From assembly GCA_963971535.1 (NCBI GenBank), contig OZ020592.1, positions 57,355,028 through 57,419,027 on the forward strand: a DNA stretch of 64,000 nt, given 5' to 3'. Positions within the stretch are counted from its first letter, which is position 1; every line of letters starts with the position of its first letter. This stretch comes from Notolepis coatsorum (Eukaryota > Chordata > Actinopteri > Aulopiformes > Paralepididae). Positions 23,324 to 36,700 of this stretch are shown piece by piece. Position numbers and translations under genes: made by a program. The notes below the pieces were generated by a model. It made no database searches, was not told where the DNA came from, and saw only the letters and a list, made by a program, of their open reading frames with translations.

Positions 23324-23927
23324 GTAGGTTATAGATGCAAAGTAGGCATACTGTATTATTATCCCTCACTTAAAGGCACAGTCTGGGATTGCAGTGTTGC
23401 TCCCCCTGATCAAACACTGATCCCAATTTATCAGATAGAAGAGATTTTCTTTACTCCCGAGTCCCGACACTGAAATGTATTGTTTTAGGGTTTAATACAT
23501 ATGGCAGTATGTAACAGCGAAACATGAGCTCTACATGCATTTTTTAGGCTGTAGATTAGATTCCGGATGGTATTTTTTAAAACTGTGGTACTGTTGCTTT
23601 AGCTTTATGATATTAACTCTCACTTGACCGTAGCTAGCAACTGGCAGGACTTCTACTGCAGCTGTAGGGAGTGGCAGCACCTCAGGAACAGCCTGAGAGG
23701 AAAACTCCCTGCCAGTCTTGTTCAGTGAATAGCAGCTAGTCTCACTTTCTCTCTCCCCCTCAATTAAAGAGGAGTAGAGAGGGATCCTCTTACACCCCAG
23801 CGAGGTCTTTACGTGAGACAGAGATGTTTCACATTGAAGCTTTTCTATGCCTCCTGTCTTCTCAAGGGGGTTATATAACAGTAGTGCTAGGTTATTTTAT
23901 TGTCACTGCGAGGCCACTTCCCTCGGT
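23324..23927 (+). other. ndel1 intron, proximal part
   Basis: Non-coding sequence between the donor and the large CACCA minisatellite. No element end recognised. Confidence 0.6.
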
Positions 23928-26190
23928 GAACACCACCAGCCAGCACCACACCACCACCCAGCACCACACCACCACCCAGCACCACACCACCACCCAGCAC
24001 TACCACCCAGCACCACACCACCACCCAGCACCACACCACCACCCAGCACCACACCACCACCCAGCACCACACCACCACCCAGCACCACACCACCACCCAG
24101 CACCACCAGCCAGCACCACACCACCAGCCAGCACCACACCACCACCCAGCACCACACCACCACCCAGCACCACCACCCACCACACCACCACCCAGCACCA
24201 CACCACCACCCAGCACCACACCACCACCCAGCACCACACCAGCACCACACCACCACCCAGCACCACCAGCCAGCACCACACCACCAGCCAGCACCACACC
24301 ACCAGCCAGCACCACACCAACACCCAGCACCACACCACCCAGCACCACACCACCACCCAGCACCACACCACCACCCAGCACCACACCACCACCCAGCACC
24401 ACACCACCCAGCACCACACCACCCAGCACCACACCACCCAGCACCACACCACCACCCAGCACCACACTACCACCCAGCACCACACCACCACCCAGCACCA
24501 CACCACCACCCAGCACCACACCACCACCCAGCACCACACCAACACCCAGCACCACACCACCCAGCACCACACCACCACCCAGCACCACACCAACACCCAG
24601 CACCACACCACCCAGCACCACACCACCACCCAGCACCACACCACCACCCAGCACCACACCACCCAGCACCACACCACCACCCAGCACCACACCACCACCC
24701 AGCACCACACCACCACCCAGCACCACACCACCACCCAGCACCACACCACCCAGCACCACACCACCCAGCACCACACCACCACCCAGCACCACACCAACAC
24801 CCAGCACCACACCACCACCCAGCACCACACCACCACCCAGCACCACACCACCACCCAGCACCACACCACCACCCAGCACCACACCACCACCCAGCACCAC
24901 ACCACCACCCAGCACCAACACCCAGCACCACACCACCACCCAGCACCGCACCACCACCCAGCACCACACCAGCACCACACCACCACCCAGCACCACACCA
25001 CCACCCAGCACCACACCACCCAGCACCACACCACCACCCAGCACCACACCACCACCCAGCACCACACCACCACCCAGCACCACACCACCCAGCACCACAC
25101 CACCCAGCACCACACCACCACCCAGCACCACACCACCACCCAGCACCACACCAACACCCAGCACCACACCACCACCCAGCACCACACCACCACCCAGCAC
25201 CACACCACCACCCAGCACCACCCAGCACCACACCACCACCCAGCACCACACCACCACCCAGCACCAACACCCAGCACCACACCACCCAGCACCACACCAC
25301 CCAGCACCACACCACCACCCAGCACCACACCACCACCCAGCACCACACCAACACCCAGCACCACACCACCACCCAGCACCACACCACCACCCAGCACCAC
25401 ACCACCACCCAGCACCACACCACCACCCAGCACCACACCACCACCCAGCACCAACACCCAGCACCACACCACCACCCAGCACCACACCAACACCCAGCAC
25501 CGCACCACCACCCAGCACCACACCACCACCCAGCACCACACCACCACCCAGCACCACACCACCCAGCACCACACCACCACCCAGCACCACACCAACACCC
25601 AGCACCACACCACCACCCAGCACCACACCACCACCCAGCACCAACACCCAGCACCACACCACCACCCAGCACCACACCAACACCCAGCACCACACCACCA
25701 CCCAGCACCACACCACCACCCAGCACCACACCACCACCCAGCACCACACCACCACCCAGCACCACACCAACACCCAGTACCACACCACCACCCAGCACCA
25801 CACCACCACCCAGCACCACACCACCACCCAGCACCACACCACCACCCAGCACCAACACCCAGCACCACACCACCACCCAGCACCACACCAACACCCAGCA
25901 CCACACCACCACCCAGCACCACACCACCACCCAGCACCACACCAGCACCACACCACCACCCAGCACCACACCAACACCCAGTACCACACCACCACCCAGC
26001 ACCACACCACCACCCAGCACCACACCACCACCCAGCACCACACCACCCAGCACCACACCACCACCCAGCACCACACCACCACCCAGCACCACACCACCAC
26101 CCCACCACCACCCAGCACCACACCACCACCCAGCACCACACCACCACCCAGCACCACACCACCACCCAGCACCACACCACCACCCAGCAT
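23928..26190. repeat. 2.26-kb CACCA-rich minisatellite in ndel1 intron
   Basis: Tandem 18-bp units caccacaccaccacccag mixed with 15-bp (one cac fewer) and other variants (accagc, accaac). The unit length is a multiple of three, so frames stay open on both strands for hundreds of codons (His/Pro/Thr-rich on +, Trp/Cys/Gly/Val-rich on -). These are not genes. Confidence 0.97.
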
Positions 26191-26279
26191 GGTGTCTGAT
26201 GAAACAAAGCCCTGATAAGATCTCAGCTGGACAGCGTAGGGACACACCCTGTCTGCACCAGGAGACAACGAGCTTAGGG

Positions 26280-27430
26280 TGCGGTTACACCTTTCGTTTC
26301 ATTTTCGTATCATTGTCATATGCGTTTTGCCGCGACGCCGTGCGCCTCGAGTCACACTTTCGTTTTTTTTTTTCGTTTTTGTCACCCGAGCACACTGATG
26401 TAGTACACTGCCAAAGCAGTAGGTGGCAGTAGGTGGCAAACATGAAGGCAATTTCAACCAATCAGAACTTGAATGTGCCAATACACTTCCTGGAAGCTCC
26501 AGCAAAGAAAATGTCAATAAGGCAGGCGCCTATGCCGCGCCACCATCTTGCCTATTTACTCAATGCAGCAATTCTTTTTCAGCAAAGCCTAATAAAAGTG
26601 CAATAAACAAAACGGATACATTCACTGTGTGTTCTGCCTGTCATTTGTTGATGAAACAAAACTAACATCAACACAAGTGACCACCAAGAGTGGATAGTTT
26701 AGTCTAAAAAATGATCGGTAGCATTGTTAGCTGCATGCTAACGTCAATGGAATTTGCCATTATAACAGTATAGCATTGTGGCTAGAAGCTAACGTTAGCT
26801 CACGCTACTTAGCCAGCACCAAACTGATGATATCGGGAGCTATCAGTGGTTAGATAACATTAGAGACAACGCTGTGTGTATTAAACAAAGGTGAATAGAT
26901 GACTGAGCCATTTTGTTTAATGCTTGTTAAGTTGAAAGAGGAGCTTTGAGCTAACAGGGTTTGATAGCTAACACTAGCTCATGTTATCCAGTGGCAGTGC
27001 CAATCGGTAATGCTAGCAGAATGAATGGATGTAAACTTTCTTTAACATATTGCATATGGGTACAATACAATACGGCTCAATACAAACAATTGTTAAGGGA
27101 ATGCAGACTGTTGTAGCTTGGACTGGGGTCCTTATAACAATAACTTGACAACACATAGTAGCTGCAGCTATTTGGTTTGGGACAGCTCTCTGTCACCGGA
27201 AGGGCACGCAGATGGTATCTACTGCGCATGGGCGTTTTCGCAACAACGGCTCATGCAGACTACACGCTGTTGTCTGCGCGTTTTTTAGCGTTTCTCCAAA
27301 ACGCAAACACAATTTTGCGTTTCAGCCGTATCCACAAAAAAACGCCAAAAACGCATTTCTGTGTAATAGGGACATGAAACGTATTCAAAAACGTATAAAA
27401 AAACGCCACAAATACACTAGTCTAACCATG
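26280..27430. mobile_element. Possible DNA transposon with cgttttt-rich ends
   Basis: The left part begins cttagggtgcggttacac, and the right part, reverse-complemented, begins near cctaaggccatggttagac. Both then run into repeated cgttttt/gcgtttt motifs. The flank cttagg is shared. The TIR match is only partial. The interior includes a segment (27046-27110) shared with 49845-49905. No transposase. Confidence 0.4.
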
Positions 27431-27968
27431 GCCTTAGGCTTTTTATACCCCGTTATGCAAGAGCCTCTGGACAGCCTCAAGGCCGTGTGTGTGTGTGTGT
27501 GTATCTGAATTGGCTAATGTTTTGGCAACATTACAGCTCTGACTGTACATTCCACTTGTATCACTCTCATCAGTCTTTTACAGTCTTGAGTGAGTAACAC
27601 AATTCCAGAGGTGAATTCCAAGACTCGCAAGAGAACACGGTAACCTTTCTTTTTAGGAGGAACATTAAGACCAGTGCAAGCCTTTGAGAACCCCTTCCAC
27701 AAGGAACAGACAGTGCTAGCCTTTGAGAAACCCTGAGCAAGCAAAAGGCCCTACTAGATTGGATTTCATTCAGAGGAAATTACGTTTTTGTTTTTAGCTT
27801 GACAGTGTGTCCTCTGTTGTAGTAATTGTTTTGTAGCCGTAGTGGCATGAGGTAACCTTTTGGCATTTCATCCTCAGCAAACCCTGTTGCTATTAGTTTG
27901 GGTTCTTCTTAGCTTTGGTGGTAATGTTCTCACTGTGGCAGCCCCACCTCCACACACAGGCACACATG

Positions 27969-28021
<53 letters not shown>

Positions 28022-29084
28022 CAGGTCACTTTATACACAAAAGAAAAGGTCACTTTAAAGGAAAAAATGTGTTCTGTACAGTATAGTTAGTATAGCTAGG
28101 ATAGTTTAGTATACATAGTATAACTGTATATTGTATAGGATATTGTATAGTAGTGTACATAGGACCATTACCTTTTAATTTGTAAACTTAGCATTGTCCG
28201 TCTCTTATGCAAAGTAAAAAAGAAATCAGTTCAAAGGCCACTGAGGGTGCTTCCATGTAAACAAGAGGCAACCTGCTGGGTTGAAAGGGCCGCTCCGTTG
28301 CCCCTCTCCCCCTCTGTGCTGCTTTTACAGAGCAGCCCCACATAATAGTGAGGGGAACTGGTTAATGGCTTTCCTGGCTGCAAACCCCCCGCCACCCTGT
28401 CTCTCACCGGCCACATGCGGGGTGCCAACGCCCCCCGGACGGTGGTGACAGCTGCCATTTTTAGACAGGCTGTGTTTGCGTGTGAGGCTCTTGACCCCGT
28501 GGCTGCATCAACAGACACTTACATAACTACCGCTATACACTACCCTGCCTGGTATATCTGTCTGGCCAGCGGGCAGCCACCCGTTGGTAAACGGCGGTAC
28601 AACAGTACAATCAGCAGTACAATCGGCTTGGTGTTTATGTAACACAGTAGAACCTGGTTTGTCCCAACATTCCAATGTTTTGACAATGTGAGTATCGTGT
28701 TGATTACATGTAGGCAAATTCTTGGACTTTCCTTGTTTAATACCAGGGATGGGTTCAATGTACTCTTAATTACATAATTACATACTCACTGGCTACTTTT
28801 CTCTTATCCCAATAGAAAGGTTGCTGATCATGATGGTCGCTGGGTCTGATTAAACCACTTCATTCATGATTCCATTTTAGAATACATTTTTTATCTATTT
28901 TTTTTTAACATCGGATGATATTGCAGAAATATAGTCTGACTTACAGGATATAGACTGTGGGTATAAGCATGCCATTGGCTGACTAGTGCAGTCGGAATCC
29001 CCCCCCCCCCCCCTTTCGCTATTTGCGACATTATTTTGCAAGGGCATTTTGCATCCTGGTCTTACCAAGAATGATAATAGGTGC
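27431..29084 (+). other. ndel1 intron with simple repeats
   Basis: Holds a GT run (27485-27502), a CA run (27968-28019) and a C-run (28999-29013). The open frame at 28231-28518 on the - strand shows no family motif. Nothing else supported. Confidence 0.5.
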
Positions 29085-29139
29085 AGCCAGACCTCTCCAG
29101 CGATGGCACAACTAACGTAATGTGGAGAGAGGTCTGGCT
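29085..29139. repeat. Short inverted repeat, possible element end
   Basis: agccagacctctcc at 29085-29098 pairs with ggagagaggtctggct ending at 29139, with one small mismatch. Similar sequences occur at termini of fish DNA transposons, but no full element could be bounded. Confidence 0.45.
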
Positions 29140-29405
29140 ATGCGACGCATAAACAATGACATCAAGGAACATCCCCACATCCTGCCTAGTGAATCACGTT
29201 GAGCCGCTTTCCTGCCACTGTCTGCAAAACAGGAACAACTCTGGTTTAGGAAGGAATGCATATTATGTAATCATAAAACTATATCCATCAATGTCACCTA
29301 GGATAGCCGCCCTACCATAAACAAGTGTCCCTTTATTAATCCCCTTGGGGAAATTCAGGTGTCATAGCAGCATGGGGGAGGGGAGGTACAGGCAGGAAAA
29401 AAGAT

Positions 29406-29414
29406 AATAATAGA

Positions 29415-29504
<90 letters not shown>

Positions 29505-29512
29505 TAATAATA
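29406..29512. repeat. (TAA)n microsatellite
   Basis: About 100 bases of ATA/TAA repeat, preceded at 29330-29355 by ctttattaatccccttgggg, a phrase common at 3' ends of dispersed fish repeats. Confidence 0.9.
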
Positions 29513-30246
29513 GAATAGAACATAATAATGCTAATAGTAGAATGACAGTATACTAGTATACATGCCATGGTATACATTAGAAGCACATTACACCAGAGTC
29601 TGTGAACTAGTAATTATGGGTCAGACAGTCCTAACAGTTCAACCCCAGGTTCTCCAGTTGTTGGCAGCATTCCATGCCCATGGTTGTGGAGCTTGATGGC
29701 AATCTATTGTACTTGTGTGCTACTACAAGACTTAAAAAAATAAAAAATCTAAAACAGATTGAGATACACACATTTAACATACTAGTCCTTAGAAGTAAAT
29801 ATTTGTGCTCACTCCCAACACTGAAACGTGTAAATCAAGCAGGGTTGATTTGAACAGACAGGCTAAGATTTAGGCTCACAGGGGCTCCAGCAGCGGAAAT
29901 AAGGCACCAAATTGGGCAAAGCCTCCTATTGTTTGCTGTTTGCCCAGTTTAATGCCCCCTGTCTCCCCCGGTTCATGATGGTTCACCAACATAGTTCCTA
30001 CTTACTTTCTGCTTTCTGCCTCACTGTCTCTCTGGCTCTCTGGCTCAGTGTCAAAGAATATATTCAATATTTGCTACAAAGTTATTTTAAGGTTATTACA
30101 AAGTGGGAGTACTCTTCATCTGTATATATATATATTATTTTCATATTGAGGGCAGCAGCCTAATTTCACCTAGTCGTTAATATGAGTGAACTGGGAAATC
30201 ACACCTTTGTCAATTCTCTCTCTCTCTCTCGCTCTCTCTCTCGCTC
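29513..30246 (+). other. ndel1 intron, unique
   Basis: No conserved coding sequence. CT-rich run from 30215 leads into the ACTC array. Confidence 0.5.
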
Positions 30247-30345
30247 TCACTCACTCACTCACTCACTCACTCACTCACTCACTCACTCACTCACTCACTC
30301 ACTCACTCACTCACTCACTCACTCACTCACTCACTCACTCACTCA
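30247..30345. repeat. (ACTC)n array inside an ndel1 splice acceptor tract
   Basis: About 25 copies of ACTC end 15 bases before the exon at 30361. The array therefore occupies the place of the polypyrimidine tract and probably the branch-point region. Confidence 0.95.
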
Positions 30346-30360
30346 TTCTCTGCTCCATAG

Positions 30361-30514
30361 CTACCAGGAGGCCCAGGAGGAGCTTCTGGAGTTCCAGGAG
30401 GGCAGCAGGGAGCTGGAGGCCGAGCTGGAGGCCCAGCTGAGTCAGGCTGAGCACCGCATGAGGGACCTGCACTCAGAGAACCAGAGACTCAAGCATGACG
30501 TTGAATCATTCAAG
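30361..30514 (+). CDS. ndel1: ndel1, second coding exon
   Basis: Acceptor tgctccatag at 30351-30360, donor AAG|gtaacc at 30515. It completes the split Ser codon and encodes 51 more residues, including [17 protein letters not shown] and [16 protein letters not shown], the conserved NDEL1 coiled coil that forms the dimer and binds dynein/LIS1. It ends in phase 0, matching the exon at 47987. Tandem arrays lie directly on both sides. Confidence 0.97.
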
Positions 30515-31355
30515 GTAACCTACAGCCATGGTATCATTCAGCCATGGTAACGCACAGCCATGGTAACATACAGCCATGGTAACGTACAGCCATGGTAACG
30601 CACAGCCATGGTAACATACAGCCATGGTAACATACAGCCATGGTAACATACAGCCATGGTAACGTACAGCCATGGTAACCTACAGCCATGGTAACGCACA
30701 GCCATGGTAACACACAGCCATGGTAACATACAGCCATGGTAACATACAGCCATGGTAACGCACAGCCATGGTAACATACAGCCATGGTAACGTACAGCCA
30801 TGGTAACGTACAGCCATGGTAACCTACAGCCATGGTAACGTACAGCCATGGTAACCTACAGCCATGGTATCATTCAGCCATGGTAACGCACAGCCATGGT
30901 AACATACAGCCATGGTAACGCACAGCCATGGTATCATTCAGCCATGGTAACGCACAGCCATGGTAACATACAGCCATGGTAACATACAGCCATGGTAACA
31001 TACAGCCATACAGCCATGGTAACGTACAGCCATGGTAACCTACAGCCATGGTATCATTCAGCCATGGTAACATACAGCCATGGTAACATACAGCCATGGT
31101 AACATTCAGCCATGGTAACGTACAGCCATGGTAACATACAGCCATGGTATCATTCAGCCATGGTATCATTCAGCCATGGTAACATTCAGCCATGGTATCA
31201 TTCAGCCATGGTAACCTACAGCCATGGTATCATTCAGCCATGGTAACCTACAGCCATGGTATCATTCAGCCATGGTAACCTACAGCCATGGTATCATACA
31301 TCCATGGTAACGTACAGCCATGGTAACATACAGTCATGGTAACGTACAGCCATGG
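30515..31355. repeat. 16-bp minisatellite starting at the ndel1 donor site
   Basis: About 52 copies of gtaacctacagccatg and variants (gtaacgta, gtaacata, gtatcatt + cagccatg). The first copy begins with the GT of the exon's 5' splice site, so the donor is itself the first repeat unit. Each unit carries ATG|GTAAC or ATG|GTATC. Frames across it are periodic. Confidence 0.97.
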
Positions 31356-31703
31356 GAGGGGAGACTTACAGGAAGTTAACAGAATGGAGCAAACTCAGAA
31401 TATTTCACTTTATAAATGTTTGGTGGGTCAATGGAGTAAAAGGAGAGTAAAGGTATTGTGTACAAGACCTTTTAACTACAAAAGGCATGCAGACCTTCTA
31501 TTCTTTTAACCCTCCAGAGTCTGAGCTATTGAGCTCTGCCTCCCTAAGAAATTTCACTATATATTTTTTTTTACATAATATGAAACTACAGGTTCATACC
31601 TTCAAAATAGGCCATCAATTGTCAAATTTGAGCCGATAGTTTTTAATCAATGTCCTATGAAACATTCTGGTAAAATCCTTACCAAGTCGGGGCACAGGGA
31701 TTT
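31356..31703 (+). other. ndel1 intron between minisatellite and LINE
   Basis: AT-rich and non-coding. Ends at the 14-bp TSD gaaaggattcagtg (31704-31717). Confidence 0.6.
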
Positions 31704-31821
31704 GAAAGGATTCAGTGGGCTTCCGGTATGAGAGCGGAAGAGTAGCACGCATGAGGCTCCTGGTCAAAAGAGCGAAAAACGGAGAAATAAGGACCCGAAA
31801 AGTGACGAAAAGTGATTAAAA

Positions 31822-32928
31822 ATGAAGATGCAAACGAGAAGGAAGGAGGAGAAAACAAATATGAAGGAAAGAGAAATGGAGAACTCACAGGAAGAGGAGA
31901 GTTCGATGGAGCAGAACCCCCGAGGCGAGACCGAGAAGGAGCAGGCGGAGGAAGGGGGAGTCTCGGCTGAGACAGACAAGGAAATGCCAGGATGGGCCGT
32001 GCTCATGCAGGCCGGGATATTGGCGACCATGAAATTGAACTCGGACACGATGCAGGCGAACATGAAACTGAACTCGGACACGATAAGAAATGATATTGGG
32101 AAGTTACGGGAGGAATTGAGGAAGGAACAGGAGGACTTCAGAGGTGAAATGAATACAGAAATCAAAAGGGTGGATGAGAAGATGGCGGAACAGAACAGTA
32201 ACGTAACAGAGGTACAGACTAGAACGGCGCAGATGGAGGAATGGAGCACAGAGATACACGAGGTGTTAACGTGTGCGATTCAAAAGCAAGAACAGATGGA
32301 GACAAAGATATCGGACATGGAGGGGAGGTCACGGAGAAATAACATCAGAATATGGGGATTGAAAGAAGGAGTCGAAGGGGAATCGGTGATCCAATATGTG
32401 GAAGAGCTTATCAAGGAACAACTGAAGGAGACGGGACTGGAAAACATGGAGATACAGAGGGCCCACAGGGCGTTGGCTCCGAGACCGAAACCGGACAGAC
32501 CTCCGAGGGCGGTGATTATTAACTTTCTGAGGTTTGAGATTAAGGAGTTGATACTCAGAACCGCGTGGACCAAAAAGATAGAAATCGAGGGGAAAAGACT
32601 GTCGTTTGATCAAGATTACTCGACAGCGGTGGCAATAACACGCAGGTCCTACGCGGGACTGAAGAGAATTCTGAAAGAAAACGGAATGAAATTCCAGTCA
32701 CCCATGACCTCGCTAAGGATTCACTGGAAGGTGACATACGCGACGGCGCGGGAGGCGGCGGAGGAGATGAGGCGACGGGGGATGCAGATGGCGGAGGACG
32801 GAGAGGGAAGGAGACAGGAGGGCCAGACGCGGAGCCTGCAGCAGAGATTGGAGGGGGCACGCAGATGGACCAGAGTGGGAGATCGAGGCCCGGGAGAGGA
32901 GGGAGGAGAGAGGAGAAGGCCGAGGTGA
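31822..32928 (+). CDS. LINE ORF1 protein (368 residues)
   Basis: Charged N terminus, then a coiled coil at about residues 60-165 with an internal repeat (MKLNSDT twice near 70-90), an RRM-like domain from about residue 170 (RRNNIRIWGLKEG) and a C-terminal domain with a basic Arg-rich tail. This is the L1 ORF1 layout: a trimeric RNA chaperone that packages the LINE RNA. The frame is uninterrupted. Confidence 0.9.
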   Translation: MKMQTRRKEEKTNMKEREMENSQEEESSMEQNPRGETEKEQAEEGGVSAETDKEMPGWAVLMQAGILATMKLNSDTMQANMKLNSDTIRNDIGKLREELRKEQEDFRGEMNTEIKRVDEKMAEQNSNVTEVQTRTAQMEEWSTEIHEVLTCAIQKQEQMETKISDMEGRSRRNNIRIWGLKEGVEGESVIQYVEELIKEQLKETGLENMEIQRAHRALAPRPKPDRPPRAVIINFLRFEIKELILRTAWTKKIEIEGKRLSFDQDYSTAVAITRRSYAGLKRILKENGMKFQSPMTSLRIHWKVTYATAREAAEEMRRRGMQMAEDGEGRRQEGQTRSLQQRLEGARRWTRVGDRGPGEEGGERRRPR

Positions 32929-33179
32929 GACGTGACAGACCGAAGGCGGAGACGGATGAGGAGGCCAGAGACGGAGAGGAGGCGGGAGGAGACGAACGGT
33001 TGAGTACACGCACAAGAGATTGAAAAACTATCCAAATAGAGACAAAATATAGAAACTGAAATAACATATACATAAACACACATTCCCAGGTAGAGGCAGG
33101 ATATAGGAACGAACATAACGTATACATGGACACATAATACACAGGCCGACGGAGGAAATAAATGGAAATATAATTAGGT

Positions 33180-33761
33180 ATGATAGACGGAACACAGAAC
33201 ATATTGAAACAAGTACATAGACACACGCTGAGAGTAACACAGTTGGAAGGGATTAAGGGGATAAATGGACATCACATAGAAAATAGAGAGGAGGAAAATA
33301 AAATAAAAAGGGGTACACAGAAGACACCACACACGGGTTTGGGAGGAAAGAGGGACATTGGAACATACGAGCCGCATGGAGGGGGACCTAGGAAATGGGG
33401 GTCTTTGATCAGAATGAAGGACAGAGCGCTTTTGACCAGGAGCACGACAGCAGTAAAAACAGTAAGAATGCTGGACAAATATGACGAGCGGTTGGGGGCA
33501 AAGGTTTCAAACCCCCAAGCCGTCAGGAGGAGGCCTCTCACTAGGAGAGCAATTACTCCTCACCCACCAGCAGGGGACAGGGGGGGACACAGGGACCCCC
33601 CGAACGCCTTGGGAGCACTTTATGTAAAGTTTATGTTTTTTATTTATGTTAATCATTATATGTATTCGGTGAAGAGAGCGGAGGCTACAACCGGAGGGGG
33701 GAATGAATGTGACATGGGGGGGACTGACAGACGAAAGAAGAAGAAAGATGACAATGGTTAA
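33180..33761 (+). other. Open frame between ORF1 and ORF2 of the LINE (193 codons)
   Basis: Lies in the inter-ORF spacer and overlaps the first 59 bases of ORF2 in a different frame. It is basic and has no recognised motif. It may be chance or an extra LINE product. No ribosome-entry evidence can be read from sequence. Confidence 0.3.
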
Positions 33762-36700
33762 AGGTATAAAAATGATGTCGTTAAACGTTAATGGAATGAA
33801 TAATGCGATAAAGAGGGGCAAAGTGATGTTGAAATGTAAAAAAAGTGAGATGGAAGTGATTTTTCTGCAGGAGACACATTTGGTAGCACAGGATCATGAG
33901 AAACTGAAGAGATTTGGATATGAAAATGCATACTATAGTTCCTTTAAACGGAACCTGAGGAGAGGAGTAATCACGTTAATCAAAAACACAGTCAAATTTG
34001 AATTGATCAAGGAAGTAAGAGACAAGGAGGGATGGTTTGTTCTGGTGAAGGGGAAAATGGAGGGCCAAATGGTTATGTTAGTGAATGTTTATGCACCCCC
34101 AGAGAGTGAGAGGGATTTATATGAGACCATTTTTGATATGATAGTGATGGAACTAGAAGGGATATTGATATGCGCGGGAGATTTTAATGTAGTACTGAAT
34201 CACGACCTAGACACCACGAGTACTAGAAAAGGACGGGCACCAATCAGTAAATATATGAATATTCAGATGACGGAAATGGGAATTACAGATGTTTGGAGGG
34301 GGATGCACGCCATGGACAGGGAATACACACATTACTCACACCCGCACGTGACATATGCGAGAATAGACTACTTTTTGATGATGACGGGGGACAGTTACAG
34401 GGTACGGGAGAGCAGAATAGGAGTAGCGGACATATCGGATCACAGTGCCATATATCTGACAGTAGATCTAGAAGGGAGACGGAGGAACACGATCTGGAGA
34501 CTAAATGTAGGAATATTAAATAACAAGGGGGTGGTGAGTCAGATCAAGGAGGAGATAGCCAGATATAAGGAAGAAAATGACAACGGGGCGGTAGATCCGA
34601 ACATTCTATGGGACACACTGAAGGTGGTGATAAGGGGGAAATTGATGGAGAAGACAGCAATGCTGAAGAAGGCCAGAACGGAGACATATCACAATCTGAT
34701 AGGGAAGCTGAAGAAGCTAGAGGGGAGACACCAGATATCAAAAGAACAGGAAACGCTCGGAGAAATCAAAGAAGTAAAGGCCAGGATAAATAGGGAATTA
34801 TTGACGGAAATAGAAAAGAAAGCGAGGTTCATGAAACAAACGTACTATGAAGGGGGACCAAAAGCGACCAGACTGTTGGCTAGGAGAATTAGGACGCAAC
34901 AGAAGTTGAACACGATACACACAATAAGGGATACAAAGACTAATGAAATATTGAGAGACCCAGCTGAAATAGAGAGGACATTTAGAGAATACTATGAGAA
35001 ACTATACACACAGCCAAAAGCAGCGGGAGAAGAGGAAATAGAAACATATCTGGAGAAGCTAGAGTTACCATCGATAGGGAAAGAACAGAATGAATAATTA
35101 ACTAAAATAATTACGGAACGAGAACTGGAAGAGGCAATTAGTAGAGCTAAAAACAACAAGTCTCCGGGGAGCGACGGATTCCCATCGGAATTCTACAAGA
35201 CATTTAGAACTGAATTAGCACCCATGTTAGGGGCGGCGTTCAGACACACGATGGAAGAGGGAAAAATGCCCCCCTCGTGGAAGGAAGCCATAATCACCAC
35301 GATACCGAAGGAAGATAAGGATAGGGAATTATGTAGTAGTTTCAGACCTGTGTCCATACTCAACATGGATTACAAGATGTATACATCGATAATATCAAAG
35401 AGATTTGAGACGTTTATGCCAGACATTATAGATGAAGATCAAACTGGATTTATTAAAGGGAGACAGACACAGGACAACGTGAGAAAGACATTACACATAG
35501 TAGAGGAGATACAAAAACAAGGGGGTAGCGCGGTACTGATTAGCCTAGATGCAGAAAAAGCATTCGACAGTGTGAGCTGGACATTTTTATATAAAACATT
35601 GATGAGGTTCGGACTGAACGGGAGGGCGATGAAGATGATCAAGGCGCTATATCAAGAACCGACAGCGAGGGTTAAGGTGAATGGCAGCTTAACGGATAGA
35701 ATCAGATTAGAGAGGGCTACCAGACAGGGATGTTGTCTCTCACCGACGCTCTTCGCCGTTTTCATAGAACCACTGGCACAACTGATCAGACAGACCGAGG
35801 ACATTAAGGGAGTAAGGATAAAGGGAACGGAATATAAACTAGGCCTATTTGCGGACGACGTGATAGTATACATGAGGCAACCAGGCAAGAGCTTCCCGGC
35901 ACTGATGGATCTACTGAAAGAATATGGCCACTACTCAGGATACAAATTAAACGTGACAAAGACACAGACCTTAGCATGGAACTATACCCCAACGACGGAA
36001 ATTAGAGAACAGTACGGGATAAGATGGGACATGGACAAGATTAAATACTTAGGGGTGAACATCACGAGAGGGGTGGAGAAACTGTTTGAGGTGAACTATA
36101 CACAGATAAATCAGAACATCAAGAGAGACTTATAGAGATGGACAGTAATGCCCTTGGACTTCAATTCAAGAATAGGGGTCATTAAAATGAACATACTATC
36201 AAGGTTACTGTACCTATTCCAGTCACTACCGATACAAATACCACAGAATCAATTCAGGGAGTGGGACAGACTGATATCGAGGTTCATATGGGCGGGGAGA
36301 AGACCACGGGTCAGATATAAAACACTACAACTACCAAAGGAAGAGGGAGGGATGGCAGTACCCAGCCTACAAGATTATTACTATGCAGCACAACTGAGAG
36401 CAGTGACGTGCTGGTGTAACGACAGATATGAGGCAAGATGGAAAGACATTGAAAAAGAAGGGGAGGGATACAAGGTACAAGCTCTGGTGGGAGATAGGGA
36501 ACTATTTAAAGAAAAAGAGGGACTATTAGATCCAATCACCAAATGCACCTTGACCATATGGAACAGAGTAGTAAAAACACACAAATTGGAGAAGCAGTCA
36601 GGGGTCCTGAGATGGGTAGCACATGACAAGAGATTCAAACCAGGGAGGTTAGACCATGGATTCAGAAGTTGGGAGAGGGGGGGGGGGGGGGGGGGGGGGG

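Noticed and set aside
23824-26432. Open frames of 790-860 codons on both strands
   Set aside because: They read an 18/15-bp tandem repeat. All frames stay open because the unit is a multiple of three. Composition is periodic and no start, splice or domain signal exists.
30182-30550. Frame starting in intron and running through the ndel1 exon
   Set aside because: The Leu-Thr-His-Ser part is the ACTC array and the C terminus is the 16-bp minisatellite. Only 30361-30514 is exon, fixed by splice sites and phase.
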